From Bacillota bacterium (GTDB lineage Bacteria > Bacillota > Clostridia > Christensenellales > UMGS416), in the NCBI GenBank assembly GCA_023398815.1, contig JAEWRW010000026.1, positions 186,001 through 250,000 on the forward strand: a stretch of DNA of 64,000 bases. The letters run 5' to 3'. The stretch's first letter is position 1; each line of letters starts with the position of its first letter. Below the pieces are notes generated by a model. It did no database searches. It was not told the origin of the DNA and saw only the letters and a program-made list of their open reading frames with translations. Of this stretch, positions 32,772 to 41,260 are shown in pieces. Both the position numbers and the translations under genes were made by a program.

Positions 32772-33148
32772 ACGAAAAAGAAGCATTGCAACAAAAGAGA
32801 TGGGCAGTCGTGGGGGCCAACCGCGACCGGGAGAAGTTCGGCAACCGCATCTACCGCCGCCTGCGGGAGCGGGGCTGGGAGGTGTGGCCCGTCAATCCCG
32901 TGGTGGACACGGTAGAGGACGACCGCTGCTACCCCGATCTCACCAGCCTGCCAGCCCGGCCCGACGTCGTCTGCCTGGTCGTGGCCCCCGCACGGGGTCT
33001 GGGCTATGTGGAGGAAGCGGCGCGGCTGGGCGTGAGTGCGCTGTGGCTGCAACCGGGCACCTGGGACGACGCGCTGCTGACGCGGGCGCAGGCGCTGGGC
33101 CTTGCCACCATCACGGCCTGTGTGCTGGTGGCCACGGAGCAGGGCTGA
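32768..33148 (+). CDS. CoA-binding domain protein (YccU-like)
   Basis: A 126-aa single-domain Rossmann-type CoA-binding protein: RWAVVGANRDREKFGNRIYR near residue 12, VWPVNP near 39, PDVVCLVVAP near 65, and ALWLQPGTWDD near 91. Family members bind coenzyme A but have no settled role. The ATG follows CAACGGAGGTGCGCC. Its 3' end overlaps the end of comFC on the other strand by 38 bp. Confidence 0.88.
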   Translation: MNEKEALQQKRWAVVGANRDREKFGNRIYRRLRERGWEVWPVNPVVDTVEDDRCYPDLTSLPARPDVVCLVVAPARGLGYVEEAARLGVSALWLQPGTWDDALLTRAQALGLATITACVLVATEQG

Positions 33149-33881
33149 CAGCCCTATCAACTTCCTCAGGCACGGCGGCGGCTACCAGCGCCACCACGCG
33201 GGCCGCGCTCTGCCCCCGCAACAGGGCCGTGCAGGCCCGCAGTGTGGAACCGGTCGTCAGGATGTCGTCCACCAGCAGCACGGCTTTACCCTCCACCTCT
33301 GCCCGCCCCCTGCCGTAGCTGCGGCGGGCGTTGTCGGCACGCGCGGCGGCACGGCCCCGCAGCCGCATGGAGGGTGGGGTGTACACCGGTCGGGCCAGCG
33401 CCCGCCGCCACACCGGCAGGCCCAGCAGGGCTCCCAATTCCCGGGCCAACAGTTCGCTCTGGTTGTACCCGCGGTGGAAGCGCCGCCGCCAGTGCATGGG
33501 CACCGGCACAATGGCGTCGAGCCCACCGGCCAACCCGGCCGAGCGCAGGGCGTCGGCCATGCGGCAGGCAAAAAGCCGGGCATACCCCGGCTTGTCATGC
33601 AGTTTGAAGGCCACGACCAAGCCGCGCACCTCGCCCTCATAGGCCAGGGCGGCCACGCAACGGTCGGCAATAGGCCCTTGCCTCTGGCAGACGTTGCAGA
33701 GGCCCGGCATGTCCATCGGGCGGCCGCAGGCCGGGCAGACATGGGCATGCCTGTGGGTCAGCTCCTGTCGGCAATCGGCGCACAGTGGCTCGGTGGCGGC
33801 ATCCAGCTCGCACCCGCACAGGGCGCAGGTCACATCCGGCGGGTACAGCGTGTCCAACGCCGCCCGCAACAGCCGGTTCAT
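33111..33881 (-). CDS. comFC: ComFC-family phosphoribosyltransferase-like protein
   Basis: A 256-aa protein with an N-terminal zinc-ribbon region (CALCGCELD, CADCRQEL, CPACGRPM, CNVC within residues 18-70). The double-zinc and PRTase-type C-terminus includes DAIVPVPMHWRRRFHRGYNQ near 134 and the PRPP-like loop VLLVDDILTTGSTL near 213. ComFC is a competence-associated protein, thought to act in DNA uptake or processing. The ATG overlaps the recD2 stop (ATGA) and lacks its own Shine-Dalgarno, so it is translationally coupled. Confidence 0.9.
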   Translation of the reverse strand: MNRLLRAALDTLYPPDVTCALCGCELDAATEPLCADCRQELTHRHAHVCPACGRPMDMPGLCNVCQRQGPIADRCVAALAYEGEVRGLVVAFKLHDKPGYARLFACRMADALRSAGLAGGLDAIVPVPMHWRRRFHRGYNQSELLARELGALLGLPVWRRALARPVYTPPSMRLRGRAAARADNARRSYGRGRAEVEGKAVLLVDDILTTGSTLRACTALLRGQSAARVVALVAAAVPEEVDRAVSPAPWPPAHRP

Positions 33882-36154
33882 TCGCCCGGGTGGGCCGCCG
33901 CCACCTGCGCCAGCGCATGGGGCAGGCCCGAGTAGCGCAGGCGAATGCGGTTGTTGCTCACCATGTTGGCAATGCAATCCTCCCGCCCGGTGATGACGAC
34001 AAGATTGCGCGCGCGGGTGATTGCCGTATACAGGAGGTTGCGCGTGAGCAGCATGGGCGGCCCGCCGATGAGCGGCAGCACCACCACCGGGAACTCGCTG
34101 CCCTGGCTTTTGTGGATGGAGATGGCGTAGGCCAGCTGCAGCTCGTCGGCCGCTGTGGCGTCGTAGACGACCTCCCGCCCGTCGTCGAAGAGCACGGTGA
34201 GCATCCGGCCCTCGCTGTCCACGTCAGTCAGGAACCCCATGTCGCCGTTGAACACACCTTCGCCGGTCTCCTCGTTGCCGTCGACCTCCACGCGCCGCCA
34301 AGCCAGGCCGTAGTTGTTCTTCACCTGCATCACCTTGTCGCCGCAGCGGAAGAGCCCCTCGCCCACCGCCAATTCCTTTTTGTTGAGCGCCGGGGGGTTG
34401 AAGGCTTCCTGTAGCTTGAGGTTCAGGGCGTTCACCCCCAGCTCGCCCTTGCGGGTCGGGGTCAGCACCTGAATGTCGCGCAGCGCGTCCCACCCGCCAA
34501 AGCCCGGCAGCCGGTGGCCCACCAGCGCCAGTGTGGAGGCCAGCGCCTCCTGCGCCGTGGGCTTGCGCTCGAAGAAGAAATCGCCGTCCCGGCGTTTGAG
34601 CTCGGGCATCTGCCCCTGGTTGACGCGGTGGGCGTTGGTGATGATGAGGCTCGATTGGGCCTGCCGGTAGATGCGCTGCAGCCGCACCACCGGTACCATG
34701 CCGCTCGAAATGATATCACGTAGCACATCGCCCGCGCCCACCGAGGGCAGCTGGTCGGCGTCACCCACCAGGATGAGTCGGCAGCCCGGCGGCACGGCCT
34801 TCAGCAGCCGGTGCATCATCAGGAGGTCGATCATCGACGCCTCATCCACAATGATGGCATCGGCCTCCAGCGGGTTGCTGTCATCCCGCTTGAAGGTACC
34901 CTCCCCCTCCTCGCCCCGCCCATACTCCAGCAGGCGGTGCAGGGTCTTGGCCTCGTGGCCGGTGGCTTCGGTCATACGCTTTGCCGCCCGTCCCGTAGGC
35001 GCAGCAAGCGCCACTGCCAGGCCCACGGACTCCAGTGAGCCGATGAGGCAGTTGATGCAGGTCGTCTTGCCGGTGCCCGGCCCGCCGGTGATGACCGAGA
35101 CACCCTTCTCCAGGGCCGTCACCACGGCCTGGCGCTGCTCCCCAGCCAGTTCAATCTCTCGGTCGGCGGCTTCCTCATCCACCACCTCACCGATGTCCTC
35201 CCAAAAGAGCTCCTCCTGCCCCTCCACGAGGTCGCGCAGGCGCACGGCCACGTCCCGCTCGGCCCACCGGTAAGTGGGCAGCCAGGCCATCACCTCGCCC
35301 TCCACCTGCTCCAGGATCACCCGGTTGTCAATGGCCAGACGGGCCAGCGCTTCCTCCAGCCGGTCGGCATTCTCCACATTGAGCAGCCGGGCCGCCCAAT
35401 CGAGCAGCAGCTTCTGGGGTAGGCAGGTGTGGCCCTCGCCGGCGGCGGTATCCTTGAGCACGTGCAGCAACCCCGCCTTCATGCGGGGCAGGGAGTCCTC
35501 AGCCAGGCCCATGTTGCGGGCGATGCGGTCGGCCGTGCGGAAGCCCACGCCGTCCACATCATCCACCATCTGGTAGGGGTTGGCCCGCAGCAACTCCTCG
35601 GTGCGCGCGCCATACTGGCGGTAGATGCGGGTGGCACTGCCGGTGGCGATGCCCAGCGACTGCAAAAACACCATGGAGGCCTGCATCTCGTAGTGCTCGG
35701 CAAAGCCCTGGGCGATGACCTGGGCCTTGTTGAGGCCGATGCCGTCCACCTCGGCCAGCTTGCCGGGCTGGTAGCGGATGACGTCCAGCGTCTGCAGGCC
35801 GAAGTGGTCGACGATGCGTTGGGCGGTGACCGGCCCTACCCCCGACACCACGCCCGACGCCAAATAGCGCTGGATGCCCTCCAGCGTGTCCGGCGTGCGG
35901 ATGGCCACGCTTGTCACCTTGAGCTGTGCCCCATAGGTGGGGTGGCTGACCCACTGGCCTTCCAGCTCCACGCGGATGCCCTCGGTCAGCAGGGGCATGA
36001 CGCCCACAGCCGTGTGCAGCTCGCCACCGGCGGAGACCTCCGCCACGGTATACCCGTTTTCCTCGTTGCGGTAGACGATGCTCTCCACCTGGGCTTCCAG
36101 CTTTTCCACCGGGCCGGCAGTAGGGCCCGCGCCGCTTTTCTCTCTACGTTCCAT
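33878..36154 (-). CDS. recD2: RecD2-type DNA helicase
   Basis: A 758-aa SF1B 5'-3' helicase of the RecD2 type. The N-terminal OB-like and helix-hairpin-helix part includes SGVGPVTAQRIVDHFG and VDGIGLNKAQ. Helicase motifs follow: Walker A ITGGPGTGKTT near 345, VDEASMIDLLMM near 433, VGDADQLPSVGAGDVL near 463, and the C-terminal AISIHKSQGSEFPVVVLP and YTAITRARNLVVI. The ATG start gives a normal N-terminus before the IVYRNEENGYTV block. There is no Shine-Dalgarno, and the -10 (TATGAT) lies about 7 nt upstream, so the mRNA may be leaderless. Confidence 0.95.
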   Translation of the reverse strand: MERREKSGAGPTAGPVEKLEAQVESIVYRNEENGYTVAEVSAGGELHTAVGVMPLLTEGIRVELEGQWVSHPTYGAQLKVTSVAIRTPDTLEGIQRYLASGVVSGVGPVTAQRIVDHFGLQTLDVIRYQPGKLAEVDGIGLNKAQVIAQGFAEHYEMQASMVFLQSLGIATGSATRIYRQYGARTEELLRANPYQMVDDVDGVGFRTADRIARNMGLAEDSLPRMKAGLLHVLKDTAAGEGHTCLPQKLLLDWAARLLNVENADRLEEALARLAIDNRVILEQVEGEVMAWLPTYRWAERDVAVRLRDLVEGQEELFWEDIGEVVDEEAADREIELAGEQRQAVVTALEKGVSVITGGPGTGKTTCINCLIGSLESVGLAVALAAPTGRAAKRMTEATGHEAKTLHRLLEYGRGEEGEGTFKRDDSNPLEADAIIVDEASMIDLLMMHRLLKAVPPGCRLILVGDADQLPSVGAGDVLRDIISSGMVPVVRLQRIYRQAQSSLIITNAHRVNQGQMPELKRRDGDFFFERKPTAQEALASTLALVGHRLPGFGGWDALRDIQVLTPTRKGELGVNALNLKLQEAFNPPALNKKELAVGEGLFRCGDKVMQVKNNYGLAWRRVEVDGNEETGEGVFNGDMGFLTDVDSEGRMLTVLFDDGREVVYDATAADELQLAYAISIHKSQGSEFPVVVLPLIGGPPMLLTRNLLYTAITRARNLVVITGREDCIANMVSNNRIRLRYSGLPHALAQVAAAHPGE

Positions 36155-36160
36155 GGTGGT

Positions 36161-36169
36161 ATCATACCA
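36161..36169 (-). promoter_or_regulatory. Extended -10 immediately before recD2
   Basis: Minus strand TGGTATGAT. The predicted start of transcription coincides with the recD2 ATG within about one base. No good -35. Confidence 0.5.
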
Positions 36170-36261
36170 TTCCCCGCCCCGGTTTTCCACAAAATGTCGT
36201 GTGCATCCCTACAAACGGCAGGCGCGGACCACCTGCCAGCACCCCCGCTGCGCCGGGCATC

Positions 36262-36292
36262 AAAAAACCGCCCGACGTCTTTCGTCGGACGG
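36262..36292 (-). terminator. Terminator of spoVT
   Basis: Minus strand CCGTCCGACG/CGTCGGGCGG (one G-U pair, 5-nt loop) followed by TTTTTT. Confidence 0.92.
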
Positions 36293-36321
36293 CATCCGGG
36301 CGGGGACGGGATCGCCGTCCT

Positions 36322-36876
36322 TCATTGCTCCATCTGCTTGCCCATAAAGTTGGCCGCGGTCTTGGCAGACTTGAGCTCGGTCTCCCCCATGGTAGCACCA
36401 GACTCGCGCGTGAGCAGCAGCACCGCGCCAATGGGTTCCCCCTCGGAGATGATAGGCACGACCGTCTGCCCAGTGTAGCCGCTGGCGTCCTCCTCCTCCA
36501 CGGTGATGGGGATCATCCCTCCGGTGCGTAGGTCGGCCTGGTGGTTCTTGCGCTCGTTCATCAGCTGTTCCACCGCGTCGTTGAGGGCCTTGTCCATGTA
36601 TTCCTTCTTGGTTGCGCCGGAGGTCGCCAATATGGTATCACGGTCGGCGATGCAAGCGATGTGCCCCAGGGACTTGTTGAGACTCTCCGCAAACTGCCTT
36701 GCAAACTCCCCCAATTCCCCAATGGGCGAGTACTTTTTCAGAATGACCTCACCCTCGCGGTCGGTGAAGATTTCCAGCGGGTCTCCCTCCCGAATGCGTA
36801 AGGTGCGCCGTATTTCTTTGGGAATGACGACTCTTCCCAACTCGTCTATGCGTCGGACTATCCCGGTGGCTTTCAA
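36322..36876 (-). CDS. spoVT: Stage V sporulation protein T
   Basis: A 184-aa AbrB-family regulator of forespore genes late in sporulation. The N-terminal swapped-hairpin DNA-binding domain (LKATGIVRRIDELGRVVIPK, then RIREGDPLEIF) is nearly the Bacillus sequence, and the C-terminal two thirds is the GAF domain. The start is TTG, because AAAGGAGGG lies 7 nt upstream and the resulting N-terminus matches SpoVT. Earlier in-frame ATGs would add residues foreign to the family. It shows the organism to be an endospore former. Confidence 0.95.
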   Translation of the reverse strand: MKATGIVRRIDELGRVVIPKEIRRTLRIREGDPLEIFTDREGEVILKKYSPIGELGEFARQFAESLNKSLGHIACIADRDTILATSGATKKEYMDKALNDAVEQLMNERKNHQADLRTGGMIPITVEEEDASGYTGQTVVPIISEGEPIGAVLLLTRESGATMGETELKSAKTAANFMGKQMEQ

Positions 36877-37282
36877 TCCCGTTCCCTCCTTTTTCTCAGT
36901 GCTACTATTATCCTTGGATTCCATTTGATTTATTCGCTGCGCTTGCCGACAAGGCTTTGCAGATAATGGCAGAAAAGCCATTGTGCCAGCAGCACCACCT
37001 CCCTTTGCCAATACTGGAAATGAGTATATTATTCTCATTGTTTCGGCAAAAACACTGTAAAACGAGCCGGTTGTTGTTTATACTGGTAACATAAAATCTC
37101 ACCGGCGAGGGGCTGGCGGAAGACCAACGCCATCGGCCCAGGGAGATTGGCAGACTGTGCCGTTGCCAACCAAACGCCGGGGTTGCCGGGCCATCCCGCA
37201 CGCTACGGCTCGCTGCCAGATGGGGAACCATGCTATCCTGCCCCACCGGCCACCCACGCAATCATCTCATTGGAGGTTCACC
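36877..37282. other. Intergenic region between spoVT and the lipoprotein gene
   Basis: No gene. It holds an AT-rich patch with the inverted repeat AATGAG-N9-CTCATT (37019-37039) containing a TATACT-like box on the minus strand, possibly for spoVT. An extended -10 candidate TGCTATCCT (37231-37239, plus strand) lies before the lipoprotein gene. No sigma-G promoter could be assigned to spoVT with confidence. Confidence 0.35.
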
Positions 37283-38374
37283 ATGAAACGAGCAACATCC
37301 TTTCTTCTGGCCGTTCTAGTGGCTCTGTTGCTGTCTGCCTGCGGCGCGCCGGCCACCACGGCCACGCCAGCCGAATCCGCCGACATTCCCACCGCCACCC
37401 CCAGCCCAACGACGACTGTGACGGCCACGCCAGCCCCCACGGCCACCGCAACACCCACGGCGACACCCACCCCGGTGCCGACCTCGCTAACCAGCGGCCT
37501 GCCCTACGACGGCGGGTACCACCCCATCCTAGTGATGATTGAGAACATGCCGGCTGCGCGGCCCCAGTCGGGCATCGGTCAGGCTGACATCGTCTACGAG
37601 GCATACATGGAGTCCAAGAGTGTGACTCGGTTCCTGTGCGTCTTCAACGACAAACTGCCAGAAACGGTGGGCCCGGTGCGCTCCTGCCGCATTTACTTTA
37701 TTGACATCGCACAGGAGTTTGACAGTCTGCTGGCCTTCTTCGGCGGGCCTAAGAGCAGCGGCCACCCGGCGGACATCTACAGCAAATTCCGCAAGACCGA
37801 TATCGCTATCATTGCCGATGGCATTGGCAACAAATACGGCAAGTACTACTGGCGCAGCAAGCGACGTAGCGCCCCCCACAACGTCTACACGGACCTGACG
37901 AAACTCGCGGAGCTGCTGGACCCAGTGGAGCCGGCCAGCCATTTCCAGTATTCGGCCGATGGGCTCCAACAGGGTGACGAGGTCAACAGCATCAACATCG
38001 TCTACAACAAGCACACGGTGGACACGACCTACGAGTACGACGCCAAAAACAGTGTTTACCTGCGCTCCATCGGCGGCAAACCCATGATGGATGCCCTGAC
38101 CGATGAGCAGGTGACGGTGACCAACGTGATTGTGCAGCAGGCCCGCCACGTGTCGCTGGGCACCAGCAAAGGCCACATCAACGTGAAGCTGACGGGCGAA
38201 GGCAAGTGCGACATCTTCACCGGTGGCAAGCACGTGGAGGGAACCTGGAAGCGCGAGAGCACCGACGACATCACCCGCTACTACGACGGCACCGGGCAGG
38301 AGATCACCCTGCAGCCGGGCAATACCTGGGTGCAGATCATCGACAAGAGCACCCCCTTCACCTACTCCAAGTAG
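37283..38374 (+). CDS. DUF3048-domain lipoprotein (YerB-like)
   Basis: A 363-aa secreted lipoprotein. The signal peptide MKRATSFLLAVLVALLLSAC ends in a lipobox with Cys20. A Pro/Thr/Ala-rich low-complexity linker (about residues 24-70, repeats of TATPTP type) precedes the DUF3048 domain (about 75-220, with MIENMPAARPQSGIGQADIVYE and GPVRSCRIYFIDIA) and its C-terminal companion domain. It is anchored outside the membrane; the function of the YerB family is not established. TTGGAGG precedes the ATG. Upstream in-frame codons are outside the signal peptide and were not used. Confidence 0.9.
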   Translation: MKRATSFLLAVLVALLLSACGAPATTATPAESADIPTATPSPTTTVTATPAPTATATPTATPTPVPTSLTSGLPYDGGYHPILVMIENMPAARPQSGIGQADIVYEAYMESKSVTRFLCVFNDKLPETVGPVRSCRIYFIDIAQEFDSLLAFFGGPKSSGHPADIYSKFRKTDIAIIADGIGNKYGKYYWRSKRRSAPHNVYTDLTKLAELLDPVEPASHFQYSADGLQQGDEVNSINIVYNKHTVDTTYEYDAKNSVYLRSIGGKPMMDALTDEQVTVTNVIVQQARHVSLGTSKGHINVKLTGEGKCDIFTGGKHVEGTWKRESTDDITRYYDGTGQEITLQPGNTWVQIIDKSTPFTYSK

Positions 38375-38379
38375 CCCAC

Positions 38380-38416
38380 AAAGCCCCCTCTGGCAAACAA
38401 AGCCGGAGGGGGCTTT
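38380..38416 (+). terminator. Intrinsic terminator after the DUF3048 gene
   Basis: AAAGCCCCCTC/GAGGGGGCTTT with a 15-nt loop, tail CCGTTATTC. Confidence 0.8.
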
Positions 38417-38452
38417 CCGTTATTCTCATTTGATGCGATACAAAAAAACCGC

Positions 38453-38481
38453 TTGAAATTGTCTATCCCCCATGATAGGAT
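38453..38481 (+). promoter_or_regulatory. Promoter of the GGDEF gene
   Basis: TTGAAA, 17-nt spacer, TAGGAT. It leaves a leader of about 100 nt in which I see no clear structure. Confidence 0.65.
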
Positions 38482-38586
38482 GACAAAATAGTTACGGAAC
38501 GAAAGATGCACGGACGCATGTTCAGTCGTTTGCGCCTGGCTTTGGCTTGGCCATGTTTGATCCACTGAGAAAAAGGACGCCAACCA

Positions 38587-40734
38587 ATGAGCAGAGATTC
38601 CGATATACCTGCCTCTGCGGAGGAACTCAACCGTCTGATTGCCGCCACCTGGGACAAGGTAACCAATGGTTCTGAGAACCCCTTGGAGGACATTGCACTG
38701 GTGGAAGCCGGTGCCCGTGCCCTGCAATCCCAAGAAGGGGCAATCCACGCGTTGCTGCTGCGCGCCCGGTACGAGGGCGGGCTGGACCGGTATATGGAGG
38801 CGCTGGTAAAGGCCAACGAGGCCCACACCCTGGCGGAGAAGCTGCAGGACCCCGATACCATCATCCGCGCCTGTCGCGTGCTGGGTTTTCTCTACAGCCA
38901 GCTTGGCAAGTACGACAATGCCCTTCGCCATCTTCTTGACGCCATCCGCCGCATCAATGAAACCGGCATTGCGGTCTACGAGGGCGTCTATCCCATTGAA
39001 ACCTACCTGTACAACAACGTGGCCTTTCTATACTCCAATCTTGATAAAGTCAACGAAGCGCTCCGGTTCTTCCTGCAGGCGTATGAAATCGCCAAGGAAC
39101 ACGGCGGTTCCATGCTGGTCATCACCCTCATCAACGTGGCGGAGATGCACATGCGCCTGGGTGACACCTCCATGGCCCTGCGCTACAACCGCATGGCGTT
39201 GGAGGAAGTCATTGAGAAGAACCTTGGCCCCGGGGATCAGCACCAGTGCTACAATACCTTCGGCCTCATCTACACCAAGATGGGCATGCACACCAAGGCT
39301 CTGGAGCATTTTCGCCAGGCCATCGGCATTGCCGCGCGCTCGGGTTCCAAATCCATGCAGATCGTCTCGGCGCTGGATCTCTCCAAACTGTATCTGATGA
39401 TGGACAACTGTGCCATGGCGCTGGAGGTTGTGCTGACTGCCCTGCCCTTAGCTGAGGAAATCCAGGCCAAGGTGTCCCTGCGGGACATCCATCTGCTGCT
39501 GTCGGAGGTGTACGAGCGCACCGGCCAATTCCGGGAGGCGTTGGAGCATTACAAACTGCACACCCAACTGAGCCAAGAGGTGTTCGCGCAGGAAAGTGAG
39601 CAGCGCCTCGACAACTACGAGATGGAGTTTCGCGCCCAACAGGCCATCAAGGACGCTGAGATTTACCGTTTGGTCAACATTGAGCTGCGCCAAAAAGCGC
39701 TGGCGTTGCAGGAATCCCACCAGAACCTCACAATCATCAGCCAGATCGGGCAAAAGCTGACCTCGACCCTCAACGCCGAGGACGTGCTTGCCATCCTGCA
39801 CGAGAACATACGGGAGCTCATGCCCGCCGATGTGTTTGGCATCGCCATCTACGACGAAAAGGCACGGGTGGTGGAATACAAGCTGCTGTTGGAGCAGGGC
39901 CAGCGCATCCCCCTTTACAAGCTGAAGCTGGGCGAGCGTGCAAGCTACACCGAGCAATGCATCCAACGGAGGGACGCGGTGCTGGCCAACGACGTGGACG
40001 TAAACGCCAGCCGCATGACTGGCATCCTCAACGGCCAGCCCGCGCGTGCCCTCATCTACTGCCCCCTGCAGTTCAACGACCGCGTCATGGGCGTCATGAC
40101 GGTGCAATGCTACCGGCCCAACGCCTATACCGAGCAAAACGTCAGCACCATCAAGACGCTGGCCAGCTACACGGCCATCGCACTCAACAACTCCCAGAAA
40201 TCCGAGGATCTGCGCCAAGCCGCCCAGGAGCTTGAGAAGATCTCCAAGCTCGATCCCCTGACGGGTCTCTACAACCGCCGCCACATCATTGAGCAGCTGG
40301 AGCATGAGCGCCTGCGCTACCTGCGTTACGCCACAGACTTCACCACCATCCTGCTGGATATCGACGACTTCAAGAAAGTCAACGATTCCCACGGCCACCA
40401 CTGCGGCGACTATGTGCTGGTGGAGGTTGCCAACCGCCTGCACCAGATGCTGCGCCAACAGGACTGCCTCTCCCGCTGGGGTGGGGAGGAGTTCCTGGTG
40501 ATGCTGCCGGAGACCGATGGGGAAGGCGCGCGCATCCTGGCGGAGCGGCTGCGGCTTGCCATTCAGGAGCTGGACCTCGTGTACAACGGCGTCACCATCC
40601 AGGTGACGGTGACGCTTGGTGTCTGTCCCTTTGTCAACGAGCTCTCCATCGATGAGCTCATCATGCGCGCCGACCGTGCCCTCTACCGAGGCAAGCGGCG
40701 GGGCCGCAACTGCGTGATCGTTTACGAAAAGTGA
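38587..40734 (+). CDS. TPR-GAF-GGDEF diguanylate cyclase
   Basis: A 715-aa cytoplasmic protein without membrane helices. Several tetratricopeptide repeats occupy about residues 55-340, a coiled coil about 340-385, and a GAF domain about 390-545. The C-terminal GGDEF domain (about 555-715) has the active-site motif RWGGEEFLVMLPET and the inhibitory I-site RQQD five residues before it. Both suggest an active, product-inhibited c-di-GMP synthase. AAAAGGA precedes the ATG at somewhat long spacing. The TPR part presumably binds a partner or peptide signal. Monocistronic. Confidence 0.92.
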   Translation: MSRDSDIPASAEELNRLIAATWDKVTNGSENPLEDIALVEAGARALQSQEGAIHALLLRARYEGGLDRYMEALVKANEAHTLAEKLQDPDTIIRACRVLGFLYSQLGKYDNALRHLLDAIRRINETGIAVYEGVYPIETYLYNNVAFLYSNLDKVNEALRFFLQAYEIAKEHGGSMLVITLINVAEMHMRLGDTSMALRYNRMALEEVIEKNLGPGDQHQCYNTFGLIYTKMGMHTKALEHFRQAIGIAARSGSKSMQIVSALDLSKLYLMMDNCAMALEVVLTALPLAEEIQAKVSLRDIHLLLSEVYERTGQFREALEHYKLHTQLSQEVFAQESEQRLDNYEMEFRAQQAIKDAEIYRLVNIELRQKALALQESHQNLTIISQIGQKLTSTLNAEDVLAILHENIRELMPADVFGIAIYDEKARVVEYKLLLEQGQRIPLYKLKLGERASYTEQCIQRRDAVLANDVDVNASRMTGILNGQPARALIYCPLQFNDRVMGVMTVQCYRPNAYTEQNVSTIKTLASYTAIALNNSQKSEDLRQAAQELEKISKLDPLTGLYNRRHIIEQLEHERLRYLRYATDFTTILLDIDDFKKVNDSHGHHCGDYVLVEVANRLHQMLRQQDCLSRWGGEEFLVMLPETDGEGARILAERLRLAIQELDLVYNGVTIQVTVTLGVCPFVNELSIDELIMRADRALYRGKRRGRNCVIVYEK

Positions 40735-40804
40735 CTGTTGTCACTGCCGGTTCCCTCCCAATGGGGTAAACTAAAGCCATCCCAATGAAACGAGGTGGAT
40801 CGCA

Positions 40805-41260
40805 ATGTTGCAAAAAGGCGACCAGGCACCCTCCTTCACGCTGGACGATGCCGATGGCAAGCCCGTTTCCCTCTCCGATTTTCACGGCCGCAAGGTCGTT
40901 GTCTACTTCTACCCCAAGGACGACACCCCCGGCTGCACCACCGAGGCTTGCGGCTTCCGCGATGCCTACGATGACTTTCTGGAGGCTGGCGCTGCTGTGG
41001 TGGGCATCAGTCCCGACTCCAGCCAGTCCCATGGGCGGTTCCGCAGCAAGCACAACCTGCCTTTCGCCCTGCTGAGCGACCCGGAGCACAAAGTGGCAGA
41101 GGCCTATGGTGCCTGGGGGGAGAAGACTTCCTATGGCAAGACGACCGTGGGGATTCTCCGCAGCACCTTCGTGCTGGATGGAAATGGCGGGGTGCTGGCC
41201 GCCTTCCCGCGGGTCAGCCCCGACGGCCACGCCAATGCGGTGCTGGCGGCGCTGCGGTGA
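40805..41260 (+). CDS. bcp: Peroxiredoxin, Bcp/PrxQ type
   Basis: A 151-aa thiol peroxidase reducing hydrogen and organic peroxides. The active site YPKDDTPGCTTEACGFRD near residue 36 has the peroxidatic Cys and the second Cys five residues later, as in PrxQ. ACGAGGTGG precedes the ATG. The last 47 bases overlap the convergent HTH gene. Cytoplasmic; the reductant is expected to be thioredoxin. Confidence 0.95.
   Translation: MLQKGDQAPSFTLDDADGKPVSLSDFHGRKVVVYFYPKDDTPGCTTEACGFRDAYDDFLEAGAAVVGISPDSSQSHGRFRSKHNLPFALLSDPEHKVAEAYGAWGEKTSYGKTTVGILRSTFVLDGNGGVLAAFPRVSPDGHANAVLAALR

Noticed and set aside
36877..37038. N-terminal extension of SpoVT by 54 residues
   Set aside because: SpoVT proteins start at the residue before KATGIVRRID, and the TTG there has an excellent ribosome-binding site.
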